Positions 36,083-44,759 of a stretch of 64,000 bases of DNA are shown in pieces (the first letter of the stretch is position 1; the number at the start of each line of letters is the position of its first letter). This DNA comes from Nocardioides donggukensis. Lineage in GTDB: Bacteria; Actinomycetota; Actinomycetes; Propionibacteriales; Nocardioidaceae. The stretch spans positions 1 to 64,000 of the forward strand of contig NZ_JACYXZ010000003.1 in the NCBI RefSeq assembly GCF_014842875.1, written 5' to 3'. A model generated the notes under the pieces. It did not search any database and was not told the origin of the DNA. It saw nothing but the letters and a program-made list of their open reading frames with translations. Made by a program: the position numbers and the translations under genes.

Positions 36083-36963
36083 CCGATCGTGACAAGGGGC
36101 GCCAGGTCGGCGAGCGTGGCCTCCCCGATCCCGTCGACGTCGAGCAGCTGGTCGACGCTGCGGAAGCCGCCGTTGGCCGTGCGCCAGTCCAGGATCGCCG
36201 CGGCCGTGACCGGCCCCACGCCGGGCAGCTCGTCCAGCTCCTCCGGACCGGCGGTGTTGATGTTGATCAGGGCCGCCGGCGTGGCGGGGCCCGCCGGGGA
36301 GCCCGGGGCTCCGGCCGCCGACGCGGCCGGGCCGGGGAGCGGGCGGATGCCCACGAGGATCTGCTCGCCGTCGACGAGCGGCCGGGCCAGGTTGAGCGCC
36401 GCGAGGTCGACCCCACGCCGGGCCCCGCCCGCTGCCTCCAGCGCGTCCACCACGCGCGACCCAGGCTCGAGGACGACGATGCCCGGGCGGCGTACCTTGC
36501 CCGCGACGTCCACGACCACGTCCACCGCGACGTCCGACCCCGCGGCCGGCCCTGCCGCCGACGCTGCCTGGTCCGCGGACGGCACCGCCGGTCCGGAAGC
36601 CGTGGCCCCGGGGCTCAGCGGTGTCACCAGCGCCGAGGCGCGCGGGTCGGCGGGGGCCAGCGCGGTGCTCCCACCCTCGCGGACCACCCACCAGGCGGTC
36701 AGCGCCAACCCGATCGCGACCACCACGGCGACCGCGGCCAGCTGGCCGGGGCCCAGGGCGGTCCGCGCGGACCAGAGCCGGCCAGCCACCGACCGGCGGG
36801 CCGCGTGCCGCCCCGGCACGGGCACGGGGACCGGGCGGGGAGCCTCGGGCGGCGGGTGGTCCCCCGGATCCGGGCCGGCACCGGCCCTCCGGACGTGGTC
36901 GAGCTCGGTGGTCAGCAGCTCCAGGCGTCGGGCGACGGTGTCCTGGTGGGCACGCGAGGGCAT
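36079..36963 (-). CDS. comEA: ComEA-type helix-hairpin-helix DNA receptor
   Basis: A 294-residue protein: cytoplasmic N-terminus, one membrane helix at about residues 72-93 (LGPGQLAAVAVVVAIGLALTAWWVV), an external linker, a SLBB domain (about 143-200, VAVDVVVDVAGKVRRPGIVVLEPGSRVVDALEAAGG) and a C-terminal double helix-hairpin-helix DNA-binding domain (LININTAGPEELDELPGVGP). It would capture DNA for ComEC. A TAGCGT box 6 nt before ATG 36963 makes the com operon independent of degV and leuS. Confidence 0.93.
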   Translation of the reverse strand: MPSRAHQDTVARRLELLTTELDHVRRAGAGPDPGDHPPPEAPRPVPVPVPGRHAARRSVAGRLWSARTALGPGQLAAVAVVVAIGLALTAWWVVREGGSTALAPADPRASALVTPLSPGATASGPAVPSADQAASAAGPAAGSDVAVDVVVDVAGKVRRPGIVVLEPGSRVVDALEAAGGARRGVDLAALNLARPLVDGEQILVGIRPLPGPAASAAGAPGSPAGPATPAALININTAGPEELDELPGVGPVTAAAILDWRTANGGFRSVDQLLDVDGIGEATLADLAPLVTIG

Positions 36964-36969
36964 GCCGGG

Positions 36970-36975
36970 ACGCTA
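36970..36975 (-). promoter_or_regulatory. -10 box TAGCGT of the comEA-comEC operon
   Basis: TAGCGT on the minus strand, 6 nt (CCCGGC), then ATG 36963: a leaderless start. Confidence 0.55.
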
Positions 36976-37033
36976 GGCGCCTCCCGATACAGCTCGCCAG
37001 GCCGACGGCCGGACCTGTGGATGGAGGCGGCGA

Positions 37034-37924
37034 TCAGTCGAGCGCCGGTGCCACGCAGACCGCGACCATGCCCGGTCCGACGTGGGCACCGAGGGCCGCG
37101 CCGAGCTCGGCGAGCCGGATCGGAGCGGCCAGCTCGAGCCGCTCGGTGAGCCGGCCGGCCAGCGCCTGGGCCCGGTCGGCACCGGCCAGGTGTGCCACGG
37201 TCGCCTCCACCGGACGACCCCCGGCGGCCTCGACGGCGTGCTCCTCCAGGCGGGCGAGCGCCTTGCCGGCGGTGCGGACCTTCTCGAAGGGCTGCACCGA
37301 GCCGTCCTCGATGCGCAGCAGCGGCTTGACCGACAGGGCGCCCCCCAGCAGTGCCGCCGCGGCGCCGACCCGACCGCCCCGGCGGAGGTACTCCAGGGTG
37401 TCGACGTAGAACAGCGAGGTCGACCGGTCGGCGCGGCGACGGGCCGCCCCGAGGGCCTCCTCGGGGGTCCCGCCGCGCTCGAGGACGGCCACGGCCGCCA
37501 GCGCGGCGTACCCGGTGGCCGGCCCGACCTGGCGGGTGTCGAGCGTCAGCACCGGCAGCGGCGCGTCCCGGGCCGCCTGCTCCGCCGACTCCGCGGTGCC
37601 GCTCATCCGGGCCGACAGGTGCACCGACACCACCGCGGTGGCACCCTCCGCGGCGGCGCGGGCGTAGACCTCCCCGAACACCGCCGGGCCCGGGCGCGAC
37701 GTGGACACCGGCGTGTAGTCGCGCAGTGCCTCGGCGACCATGGCCGGCGTGGCCTCGGTGCCCTCGTCGTACGACGTGGCGCCGATGACCACCTGCAGCG
37801 GGACCACGACGATCCCGGCGGCCTCGGCCACCTCCGTCGACAGCGACGCCGAGGAGTCGGTGACCACGACGACATGGGGCACCCGGGGCACCGGGGACGC
37901 GACGGGGGGCACGGCCGACGTCAC
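37034..37924 (-). CDS. DegV-family fatty-acid-binding protein
   Basis: A 296-residue DegV/FakB-like protein. [28 protein letters not shown] opens the fold, and [16 protein letters not shown] and [17 protein letters not shown] are the usual fatty-acid-binding segments; [18 protein letters not shown] is in the C-domain. In firmicutes FakB presents fatty acids to the kinase FakA, which is not seen here. The GTG start at 37924 overlaps the leuS stop by 4 nt (GTGA), so it is translated with leuS and should share its attenuation. Confidence 0.88.
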   Translation of the reverse strand: MTSAVPPVASPVPRVPHVVVVTDSSASLSTEVAEAAGIVVVPLQVVIGATSYDEGTEATPAMVAEALRDYTPVSTSRPGPAVFGEVYARAAAEGATAVVSVHLSARMSGTAESAEQAARDAPLPVLTLDTRQVGPATGYAALAAVAVLERGGTPEEALGAARRRADRSTSLFYVDTLEYLRRGGRVGAAAALLGGALSVKPLLRIEDGSVQPFEKVRTAGKALARLEEHAVEAAGGRPVEATVAHLAGADRAQALAGRLTERLELAAPIRLAELGAALGAHVGPGMVAVCVAPALD

Positions 37925-40443
37925 GCCCCGACGACCACGTTGACCAGCTTGGGGGCGCGGACGATCACCTTCCGCACGCTCCTGCCCGCCAGCGCCCGCT
38001 GCACCGCCTCGTCGGCCATCGCGGCGGCCTCCAGGTCGGCCTCGGAGACGTCCGGGGAGACCTCCAGCCGCGCCTTGACCTTGCCCTGCACCTGGACCAC
38101 GGCCGTGACCGACTCCTGCACCAGCAGCCGCTCGTCGACGCTCGGCCAGCCGGCTCGGGCCACGGACGGCGCGTGACCGAGGCGCTCCCACATCTCCTCG
38201 GCGACGTAGGGCGCCACCAGCGACAGCAGGATGGTGACCGCCTCGGCCGCCTCGCGGACCGCGGGGTCGGCCGGGCCGCAGCCGGCGTCGATCGCCTTGC
38301 GGGTGGCGTTGACCAGCTCCATGACCCGGGCCACCACCACGTTGAACCGCTGGCCCTCCAGCAGCTCCGCGGCCTCGTGCACGGTGCGGTGGGTGATCCG
38401 GCGCAGCGCGACGTCGCCCTCGGCCGGGTCGACGCCCGCCGGGCTGGTCACGTCACCGGACAGCCGCCAGGCCCGCTGCAGGAACTTCAGCGAGCCGGCC
38501 GGGGACAGGTCGGCCCAGTCGATGTTGTCCTCGGGCGGGCCGGCGAACACCAGGGTCAGCCGGACCGCGTCGACCCCGAACTCCGCAAGTTGCTCCCCCA
38601 GACTGACGCCGTTGCCCAGCGACTTGCTCATCTTCTTGCCGCGGTTGATGACCACGCCCTGGTTCAGCAGCGCGGAGAACGGCTCGACGAAGTCGACCAT
38701 CCCCATGTCGTGCAGCACCTTCGTGAAGAAGCGCGAGTACAGCAGGTGCAGGACGGCGTGCTCCACGCCGCCGACGTACTGGTCGACCGGGCCCCAGCGG
38801 CGGACGGCCTCGACGTCGAACGGGCCGTCGGTGTAGTCCGGCGAGCAGTAGCGCAGGAAGTACCACGAGGAGTCCACGAATGTGTCCATCGTGTCGGAGT
38901 CCCGCTTCGCCGGCACCCCGCACTGCGGGCAGTCGACGTTCACCCACTCCTCGGCCGCGGCCAGCGGGGAGACGCCCTTCGGCTTCAGGTCGGCGCCCTT
39001 CAGCTCCGGCAGCACGACCGGCAGCTGGTCCTCGGGCACGGCGACCTCGCCACACCGTTCACAGTGGATGATCGGGATCGGGCAGCCCCAGAAGCGCTGA
39101 CGCGACAGCAGCCAGTCGCGGAGCCGGAAGTTCACCGCGCCCTGGCCGCGGCCCTCGGCCTCCAGCCGGGCGGTGATCCGCGCGATGCCCGCCGCCTTGT
39201 CGCTCAGGCCGTCCAGCCCGTCCGCGCCCCCCGAGTTGACGTAGGTGCCGTCGCCGGCGGTGGCGACCCCGGTCTCCTCGGGGTTCTCCTCGCCGGTGTC
39301 GACGACCCGGCGGACCGGCAGGTCGAACTTCCTGGCGAAGTCCAGGTCCCGCTGGTCGTGCGCGGGCACGGCCATGATCGCCCCGGTGCCGTAGTCGGCC
39401 AGCACGTAGTCGGCCGCCCAGACCGGGACCCGCTCGCCGGTCACGGGGTTGGTCGCCGTCACGCCCAGGTCGACCCCGGTCTTGGCGCGGTCGGTGGCCA
39501 GTCGGTCGATGTCCGAGGCCCGGCGGATCTCCTCCAGGTAGGCGGCGTGCTGCTCGCGCCGGTCCGGTGCCACGATCTCGGCAGCCAGCGGGGCGTCCGG
39601 GGCGACCACCATGAAGGTGGCGCCGTACAGCGTGTCCGGACGCGTGGTGTAGACGCCGACCGTCCTGGTGGTCCCGTCGGCCAGGTGCAGGTCGAAGTCG
39701 ACGTGGGCGCCCTCCGACCGGCCGATCCAGTTGCGCTGCAGGGTCAGCACCCGCTCCGGCCAGCTGCCGTGCAGCGGCTCCATGTCGTCCAGCAGGCGCT
39801 GCGCGTAGTCGGTGACCTTGAAGTACCACTGGGTCAGCTCACGCTTGGTCACCACCGTGCCGCACCGGTCGCAGGCGCCGTCGACGACCTGCTCGTTGGC
39901 CAGGACGGTCTGGTCCTTGGGGCACCAGTTGACCGGCGAGTTCTTCCGGTAGGCCAGCCCACGCTCGCGGAACTTCAGGAACAGCCACTGCGTCCACCGG
40001 TAGTACTCCGGGTCGGAGGTGTGCAGGCGCCGGGTCCAGTCGAAGCTCAGCCCGTACTTCTGGAAGGAGTCGAACTGGGTCTCGATGTTGGCGTAGGTGT
40101 AGGTCGCCGGGTGCTCGTCGTTGCGGATCGCGGCGTTCTCGGCGGGCAGGCCGAACGAGTCCCAGCCCATGGGGTTCAGCACCTCGTAGCCCTGCTGCCA
40201 CCAGTAGCGCGCGATCACGTCGTGCAGCGCGGTCACCTCGGCGTGGCCCATGTGCAGGTCGCCCGAGGGGTAGGGGAACATCGTCAGCGCGTAGCGCTTC
40301 TCCCGCGGCGAGTCGTCGTCGGCGGTGAAGGGGTCGAGATCGACCCAGGCCTTCTGCCACTTCTCCTGCACGCCCTCGACGTCGTACGTCGCGTGCTCGC
40401 GGTCGGCTGTCCGGTCGTGGTCGCCGGTGCGGTCCTGGCTCAT
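37921..40443 (-). CDS. leuS: Leucyl-tRNA synthetase
   Basis: An 840-residue class I synthetase that charges tRNA-Leu. HMGHA (near residue 62, in [13 protein letters not shown]) and KKMSKS (near 601) are the HIGH and KMSKS catalytic motifs. The CP1 editing domain (about 220-420) and zinc-site cysteines (CDRCG, CPQCG) are present. GAGGAG 7 nt before ATG 40443 gives a strong ribosome binding site. The leader carries an intrinsic terminator and a Leu-rich leader peptide, so expression should rise when charged tRNA-Leu is low. The degV gene overlaps its stop. Confidence 0.97.
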   Translation of the reverse strand: MSQDRTGDHDRTADREHATYDVEGVQEKWQKAWVDLDPFTADDDSPREKRYALTMFPYPSGDLHMGHAEVTALHDVIARYWWQQGYEVLNPMGWDSFGLPAENAAIRNDEHPATYTYANIETQFDSFQKYGLSFDWTRRLHTSDPEYYRWTQWLFLKFRERGLAYRKNSPVNWCPKDQTVLANEQVVDGACDRCGTVVTKRELTQWYFKVTDYAQRLLDDMEPLHGSWPERVLTLQRNWIGRSEGAHVDFDLHLADGTTRTVGVYTTRPDTLYGATFMVVAPDAPLAAEIVAPDRREQHAAYLEEIRRASDIDRLATDRAKTGVDLGVTATNPVTGERVPVWAADYVLADYGTGAIMAVPAHDQRDLDFARKFDLPVRRVVDTGEENPEETGVATAGDGTYVNSGGADGLDGLSDKAAGIARITARLEAEGRGQGAVNFRLRDWLLSRQRFWGCPIPIIHCERCGEVAVPEDQLPVVLPELKGADLKPKGVSPLAAAEEWVNVDCPQCGVPAKRDSDTMDTFVDSSWYFLRYCSPDYTDGPFDVEAVRRWGPVDQYVGGVEHAVLHLLYSRFFTKVLHDMGMVDFVEPFSALLNQGVVINRGKKMSKSLGNGVSLGEQLAEFGVDAVRLTLVFAGPPEDNIDWADLSPAGSLKFLQRAWRLSGDVTSPAGVDPAEGDVALRRITHRTVHEAAELLEGQRFNVVVARVMELVNATRKAIDAGCGPADPAVREAAEAVTILLSLVAPYVAEEMWERLGHAPSVARAGWPSVDERLLVQESVTAVVQVQGKVKARLEVSPDVSEADLEAAAMADEAVQRALAGRSVRKVIVRAPKLVNVVVGA

Positions 40444-40479
40444 CGTCCTGCTCTCCTCGTGGTCCCTGCCCGTGACATG

Positions 40480-40503
40480 AAAAAACCCCTCGCACAGAGG
40501 GGT
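40480..40503 (-). terminator. Intrinsic terminator in the leuS leader (attenuator)
   Basis: On the minus strand CCCCTC-tgtgc-GAGGGG is followed by six T, the only textbook intrinsic terminator in the window. It ends 36 nt before the leuS ATG and 31 nt past the leader-peptide stop, so it can only act on the leuS leader. Confidence 0.93.
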
Positions 40504-40533
40504 GGCCGCGGTGAACTCCCGGTGACGGGTAGC

Positions 40534-40572
40534 TCAGCGCGGCTGGCCAAGAAGCAGGAACTGCGTGCCCAT
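40534..40572 (-). CDS. leuS leader peptide
   Basis: A 12-codon ORF, MGTQFLLLGQPR, with three consecutive leucine codons CTG CTT CTT. CTT is rare in this GC-rich genome, which would make stalling sensitive to charged tRNA-Leu. A TACCAT box lies 7 nt before the ATG, so the peptide is probably read from a leaderless transcript; an in-frame ATG at 40581 would add MRR. The stop is 31 nt upstream of the terminator at 40480-40503. A short hairpin (cccg / cggg, 40518-40529) lies between, as in ribosome-mediated attenuators. Inferred, but the parts and their order fit. Confidence 0.75.
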   Translation of the reverse strand: MGTQFLLLGQPR

Positions 40573-40579
40573 GCGTCTC

Positions 40580-40585
40580 ATGGTA
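40580..40585 (-). promoter_or_regulatory. -10 box TACCAT of the leuS leader
   Basis: TACCAT on the minus strand, 7 nt (GAGACGC), then the ATG of the leader peptide at 40572. Confidence 0.5.
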
Positions 40586-40629
40586 GCGCCGCCGGACGAT
40601 CACCGCGACGCTGGCGGCGGGTGCCCGGC

Positions 40630-40635
40630 TAGAGT
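40630..40635 (+). promoter_or_regulatory. -10 box TAGAGT of the SDR operon
   Basis: TAGAGT, 6 nt (cccggc), then ATG 40642. Divergent from the leuS leader promoter, with about 45 bp between the two boxes. Confidence 0.55.
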
Positions 40636-40641
40636 CCCGGC

Positions 40642-41403
40642 ATGACTCTCCTCGACATGTTCCGGCTCGACGGCAAGGTCGCGATCGTGACCGGTGCCTC
40701 CAGCGGCCTCGGGGTCGCCTTCGCCCAGGCGCTCGCCCAGGCCGGCGCCGACGTGGTGCTCGGGGCCCGCCGGGTCGAGCGGCTCGCGGAGACCGCGGAC
40801 CTGGTGCGCGAGGAGGGCCGGCAGGTCCTCACCCTGGCCACCGACGTCGCGGATCCCAAGCAGTGCCAGGCCCTGGTCGACGCCGCGATGGCCGAGTTCG
40901 GCCGGGTCGACATCCTCGTCAACAACGCCGGCGTCGGCACCGCGGTGCCGGCCACCCACGAGACCGTCGAGCAGTTCAGCTCGGTGGTCGACGTCAACCT
41001 CAAGGGCTGCTACTGGATGGCCCAGGCCTGCGGACGGATCATGCAGCCGGGTTCCTCGATCATCAACATCAGCTCGGTCCTGGGGATCACCACCGGCGGC
41101 CTGCCGCAGGCGGCGTACTCGGCGACGAAGGCCGGCCTCAACGGGCTCACCCGCGACCTGGCCCAGCAGTGGACCGGCCGCAAGGGGATCCGGGTCAACT
41201 CGGTCGCGCCCGGGTTCTTCGCCTCGGAGATGACCGACCAGTACCCGCCCGGCTACCTGGAGCAGGCGCAGCAGCGGATCCCGGCCGGACGCACCGGTGA
41301 CCCGCGGGAGCTGGCGGCGACCGTCGTCTACCTGGCCTCCGACGCCGCCGGCTACGTGACCGGGCAGACCCTGCCCGTCGACGGCGGCATGACGATCGCC
41401 TGA
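40642..41403 (+). CDS. Short-chain dehydrogenase/reductase
   Basis: A 253-residue classical SDR. TGASSGLG (near residues 16-23) binds the cofactor; DVADP, NNAG and the catalytic S-x(12)-YSATK set (ISSVLGITTGG... YSATKAG) are intact, and the C-terminus ends VDGG. An Arg-Arg pair after beta-2 (GARRVERL) suggests NADP(H). It probably interconverts an alcohol and a ketone. Its stop is followed 5 nt later by a Baeyer-Villiger-type monooxygenase and then an acetoacetate-decarboxylase-like gene, suggesting one pathway. Confidence 0.92.
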   Translation: MTLLDMFRLDGKVAIVTGASSGLGVAFAQALAQAGADVVLGARRVERLAETADLVREEGRQVLTLATDVADPKQCQALVDAAMAEFGRVDILVNNAGVGTAVPATHETVEQFSSVVDVNLKGCYWMAQACGRIMQPGSSIINISSVLGITTGGLPQAAYSATKAGLNGLTRDLAQQWTGRKGIRVNSVAPGFFASEMTDQYPPGYLEQAQQRIPAGRTGDPRELAATVVYLASDAAGYVTGQTLPVDGGMTIA

Positions 41404-41408
41404 GCCCG

Positions 41409-42911
41409 GTGCGCGACGTGCCTGCCGTCGGTGTGCCCCGCTCCCCCTCGGTCCTGGTCATCGGCGCCGGCTTCGGCGGGCTCGGGGTCGGCATCGAGCT
41501 GCTGCGGGCCGGCTTCGGGGACGTCACGATCCTCGAGCAGGCCGACGAGATCGGTGGCGTGTGGCGCGACAACACCTACCCGAACGCCGCGTGCGACGTC
41601 CCGTCGTCGCTCTACTCGTGGTCGTTCGCGCCGAACCCGGGGTGGGGGCACCGCTACTCGCGGCAGGACGAGATCCTGGACTACCTGCACCGGACCGCCG
41701 CCGAGCAGGGCGTGCTGGACCACGTGCGCACCGGGGTCCGGGTGACCGGAGCGGCCTGGCACGAGGACGAGCACCGCTGGCACGTGCGGACCGCCTCCGG
41801 AGAGTCGCTGACCGCGGACGTCCTCGTGCCCGCGCTCGGCCAGCTGTCGCGACCCGTGGTGCCGGACCTGCCCGGGATCGACCGGTTCGCCGGGCCGGCG
41901 TTCCACTCGGCGCAGTGGCGCCACGACGTGGACCTGACCGGCGCGCGGGTCGCGGTGGTCGGGACCGGCGCCAGCGCGATCCAGTTCGTGCCCGGGATCG
42001 TCGACCGGGTGGCCTCGATGACCGTGTTCCAGCGCTCCGCGCCGTACGTCGTGCCGAAGCCGGACCGCGCCTACACCCGGACCCACCACCGCGCCTTCTC
42101 CGGGTTCCCGCCCAGCCAGACCTTCGGCCGCCGGTTGACGTGGGTGTTGTCGGAGCGCCTCAACGCAGCCCTCACCGCCGGCGGCGCCATGAAGCGGCTG
42201 CTGGAGCTGGGGTGGCGCGCGCAGCTGCGCCGGCAGGTCCCGGACGCGGCGCTGCGCGGACGGCTGCGACCGGACTACCCGCTGGGCTGCAAGCGTCTGC
42301 TGTTCTCCAACGACTGGTACCCCGCCTTGGCGCAGGACCACGTCGAGGTGGTCACCGAGGTGGTCACCGAGGTCGAGCCCGCGGGCGTCCGCGCCACCGA
42401 CGGGCGGCTCCACGAGGCCGACGTCATCATCTGGGGCACCGGCTTCGCGGCCACCGAGTTCCTGGCGCCCCTCACGATCACCGGCTCCGGCGGGGTGGAC
42501 CTGCACGAGGTGTGGGCCGACGGTGCGCATGCCCACCTCGGCATGACCGTGCCCGGGTTCCCGAACCTGTTCCTCGTCTACGGGCCGAACACCAACCTGG
42601 GCGGCTCGTCGATCATCGGCATGATGGAGGCGCAGGCCGGCTACATCCGCCAGGCGGTGCGGGCCGTGGCGCGCGGCCGCACCCTCGCCGTACGCCGGTC
42701 GGTGGCGGCGTCCTTCGACGCGGAGATGCAGGAGCGACTGGCGCACTCGGTGTGGGCGCAGTGCAACAGCTGGTACCGCGCCGACGGCGGCCGGGTGAGC
42801 ACCAACTGGCCCGGGATGGTGGCGGAGTACGTCGCCCGCACGGCTCGCCTCGAGGCGTCGGACTTCGAGCCGGCCGGGGTGCGGGACGACGACGTCGAGG
42901 TGCTCGGATGA
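41409..42911 (+). CDS. Baeyer-Villiger-type flavin monooxygenase
   Basis: A 500-residue FAD and NADPH monooxygenase. GAGFGGLG (residues 19-26) is the FAD Rossmann motif, FAGPAFHSAQW (160-170) fits the FxGxxxHxxxW fingerprint of Baeyer-Villiger and related flavin monooxygenases, and VVGTGASAIQFV follows for NADPH. The fingerprint's last position reads W-R instead of W-P/D. It would insert oxygen next to a ketone or hydroxylate a substrate. The GTG start is 5 nt after the SDR stop; a 4-nt overlap leads into the next gene. Substrate unknown. Confidence 0.9.
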   Translation: MRDVPAVGVPRSPSVLVIGAGFGGLGVGIELLRAGFGDVTILEQADEIGGVWRDNTYPNAACDVPSSLYSWSFAPNPGWGHRYSRQDEILDYLHRTAAEQGVLDHVRTGVRVTGAAWHEDEHRWHVRTASGESLTADVLVPALGQLSRPVVPDLPGIDRFAGPAFHSAQWRHDVDLTGARVAVVGTGASAIQFVPGIVDRVASMTVFQRSAPYVVPKPDRAYTRTHHRAFSGFPPSQTFGRRLTWVLSERLNAALTAGGAMKRLLELGWRAQLRRQVPDAALRGRLRPDYPLGCKRLLFSNDWYPALAQDHVEVVTEVVTEVEPAGVRATDGRLHEADVIIWGTGFAATEFLAPLTITGSGGVDLHEVWADGAHAHLGMTVPGFPNLFLVYGPNTNLGGSSIIGMMEAQAGYIRQAVRAVARGRTLAVRRSVAASFDAEMQERLAHSVWAQCNSWYRADGGRVSTNWPGMVAEYVARTARLEASDFEPAGVRDDDVEVLG

Positions 42912-43555
42912 CACCCGCCCATCCCGCTCGTCCCGCTCATCCCCCGGAGCCGTGGCAGCTCCGCGGCCGGGGGGACGTGACCCTGTGGCGGGTGCCGCTC
43001 GACGCGGTGCCGGCACTGCCGGACGGGGTCCGCGCGCTGCGGGTGCGCGGCGAGTCGCTGGTGGTGACCGCCTTCGTCGACTACGCCGAGGGTGGGCTGC
43101 TGGCCTACCACGAGCTGCTCGCCGCGGTCGTGGTCCGGCACGGCCGCGGGTTGGCGCTCAGCATCACCGACATCTGGGTCGACAGCCCGGAGTCGCTGGC
43201 CGGAGGCCGGGCGCTGTGGGGCATCCCCAAGGACCTGGCGACGTTCGAGATGGCGGAGCCGGGCGTCTCCGAGGCGCGGGTGGACGGCGTCCTGCTCTCG
43301 GCCGCGTCGTCCCGGCCGCGCCGCGGCCCGACGGTGCCAGTCCCCCGCGTCCTCCGCGGCCGCGTCGTCCAGACGCTGGCGGGGAGCACCGTCAGCACCC
43401 GGATCACCGCCGGCGGCCGGATCTCGCGGGCGACGGCCGAATGGAGCTTTCCCCCGACCGGTCCGTTGGCCTGGCTGGGCACGCGGCAGGCCCTGCTCAG
43501 CGTGTCGGCCGAGGACTTCGCGCTCACCTTCGGGCCGAAGCTCTCCGGCTCCTGA
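42908..43555 (+). CDS. Acetoacetate decarboxylase-like protein
   Basis: A 215-residue protein of the acetoacetate decarboxylase (ADC) family. LWGIPKDLATFEM (near residues 99-111) matches the region of the catalytic Schiff-base lysine (YPKKL in clostridial ADC), with Lys104 in place. SITDIWVDSPESLAGGR precedes it, as in family members. The preceding lysine of the KK pair, which lowers the pKa in ADC, is not obvious (P-K-D here), so the reaction may be an aldol or hydrolytic type. The ATG overlaps the monooxygenase stop by 4 nt. Confidence 0.78.
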   Translation: MTPAHPARPAHPPEPWQLRGRGDVTLWRVPLDAVPALPDGVRALRVRGESLVVTAFVDYAEGGLLAYHELLAAVVVRHGRGLALSITDIWVDSPESLAGGRALWGIPKDLATFEMAEPGVSEARVDGVLLSAASSRPRRGPTVPVPRVLRGRVVQTLAGSTVSTRITAGGRISRATAEWSFPPTGPLAWLGTRQALLSVSAEDFALTFGPKLSGS

Positions 43556-43567
43556 CAGCTGGGCACC

Positions 43568-44026
43568 TCAGAGCCGGCCGCGGGCCACCACCACGGGGCA
43601 GTCCGCGCGCCGCACGCACTCCTCCGCCACGGACCCCAGAAGCAGGCTGGCGACGCCACCTCGGCCGCGGTTGCCTACGATCAGGACATCCGCGGACTCG
43701 GAGGCCGCGAGGAGGACCTGCGCCGGGGGCCCGTGGCAGACGTGGACCTCGACGGCCTCGTCTCCGATCAGCTCGGCGATGCGTGCCTGCTCGGCTGCCA
43801 GCGTGCTGCTCTCCAGCTCGGAGAGCGACGGCACGATCCCCGCTGGCACGTCCGGCGGCAGCTCCGCGGTCATCATCGTCCACGCCCGCAGGACGTGCAG
43901 TGGCGCGTCGCGCCGGCGCGCCTCGTCCAAGGCGAACCGCACCGCCCGGCCGGCCACGTCGGACCCATCGTCGCCGACGACGACCCCGCCCTCGGGCCGG
44001 ATCTCCCTGGTCACCTGAAGAAGCAT
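43568..44026 (-). CDS. Universal stress protein
   Basis: A 152-residue single-domain UspA protein. The ATP-binding signature G-x-x-G-x(9)-G-S/T is present in GNRGRGGVASLLLGSVAEECVRRADCPVVV near the C-terminus, and GVVVGDDGSDVAGRAVRFALDEA opens the fold. It would bind ATP in the cytoplasm and respond to energy or redox stress. ATG 44026 has GAGGA 8 nt upstream. It converges on the ADC-like gene with a 12-bp gap. Confidence 0.93.
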   Translation of the reverse strand: MLLQVTREIRPEGGVVVGDDGSDVAGRAVRFALDEARRRDAPLHVLRAWTMMTAELPPDVPAGIVPSLSELESSTLAAEQARIAELIGDEAVEVHVCHGPPAQVLLAASESADVLIVGNRGRGGVASLLLGSVAEECVRRADCPVVVARGRL

Positions 44027-44128
44027 GTGTCCATCCTCGCGCAGTGCGGACTCCCCGAACAGTGACCTTCGGCCCTGCCCCGAAATCCGAGAACGGCGGC
44101 CCGTCTCCGGACCGCCGTTCCCCTTCGG

Positions 44129-44201
44129 TGGAGCTGAGGGGACTCGAACCCCTGACCCTCTGCATGCCATGCAGATGCGCTACCAGCTGCGCCACAGCCC
44201 C
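44129..44201 (-). tRNA. tRNA-Ala (anticodon GGC)
   Basis: A 73-nt cloverleaf read on the minus strand: acceptor GGGGCTG / CAGCTCC with one G-U pair, anticodon stem TCTGC / GCAGA around the loop ATGGCAT with anticodon GGC, and T-loop GGTTCGAGTCC. Discriminator A; the genome encodes only CC after it, so CCA is added later. The G3-U70 pair that identifies alanine tRNAs is present. It decodes GCC, the main Ala codon of this genome. Confidence 0.97.
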
Positions 44202-44340
44202 AACATCATCCGCTCGCGGACAACGTCCGGAATCCTAGCCAACGCCTCCCCGGGAAGTGAAATCGGGGTCGGCGGGGCTCCGCCTCCTGCCCGTCCACGC
44301 GGCGCCGGCGTGCCTCCTCGGGAGCCCGAGCGAGCCCGCT

Positions 44341-44700
44341 GGTTGCCCTTCGAGACGGCGCTGGCGCGCCTCCTCAGGAACCGGAGCGAGCGCCAGCCGT
44401 CCCCGGTGGTTGAGGAGCGAGCGCAGCGAGCGTCTCGAAACCACTCCCCAACCACCGACAGGCGGGCCTGGTCTTCGGTGGTTGCCCTTCGAGACGGCGC
44501 TGGCGCGCCTCCTCAGGAACCGGAGCGAGCGCCAGCGGCCCCGGTGGTTGCCCTTCGAGACGGCGCTGGCGCGCCTCCTCAGGAACCGGAGCGAGCCCGG
44601 TCCCCGGTGGTTGAGGAGCGAGCGCCAGCGAGCGTCTCGAAACCACCCCTCGACGGCACGCTGGTTTCGAGACGGGCCCTGGCGGCCCTCCTCAACCACC
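44341..44700. repeat. Palindromic repeat array B (6 units), 3' of the DUF222-HNH gene
   Basis: The gap 44202-44759 has no gene. It contains six units at about 44341, 44408, 44480, 44545, 44608 and 44663. Three are of the form ggttgcccttcgagacggcg...ctcaggaacc; two read ggttgaggagcgagcgc...tctcgaaacc in inverted orientation; and one reads ggtttcgagacgggccc...ctcaacc. All share the tcgagacg and gcgc cores of arrays A and C, so the same family flanks the HNH gene on both sides. Confidence 0.88.
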
Positions 44701-44759
44701 GGTGGACATGCCTGTGTCCCCACCCGATCCTGCCCGGGGTGGGGTGTGGGGCGTGGTCC

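Noticed and set aside
32693-36963. Complete natural-transformation system
   Set aside because: comEA and comEC are present, but no pilus, ComGA or DprA genes are in the window, and these two genes are carried by most actinobacteria without proven competence.
40503-40540. T-box riboswitch before leuS, because gggagttcaccgcgg resembles GGGTGGNACCGCGG
   Set aside because: The TGGN bases that pair with the tRNA end are not present (gttc instead), and the leader (about 130 nt) has no room for a Stem I with a specifier loop. The Leu-rich leader peptide explains the region better.
44129-44201. tRNA-Ala as the integration site of the DUF222-HNH module
   Set aside because: The module lies on the 5' side of the tRNA, and no repeated copy of the tRNA 3' end is seen beyond array C, unlike typical tRNA-targeted integration.
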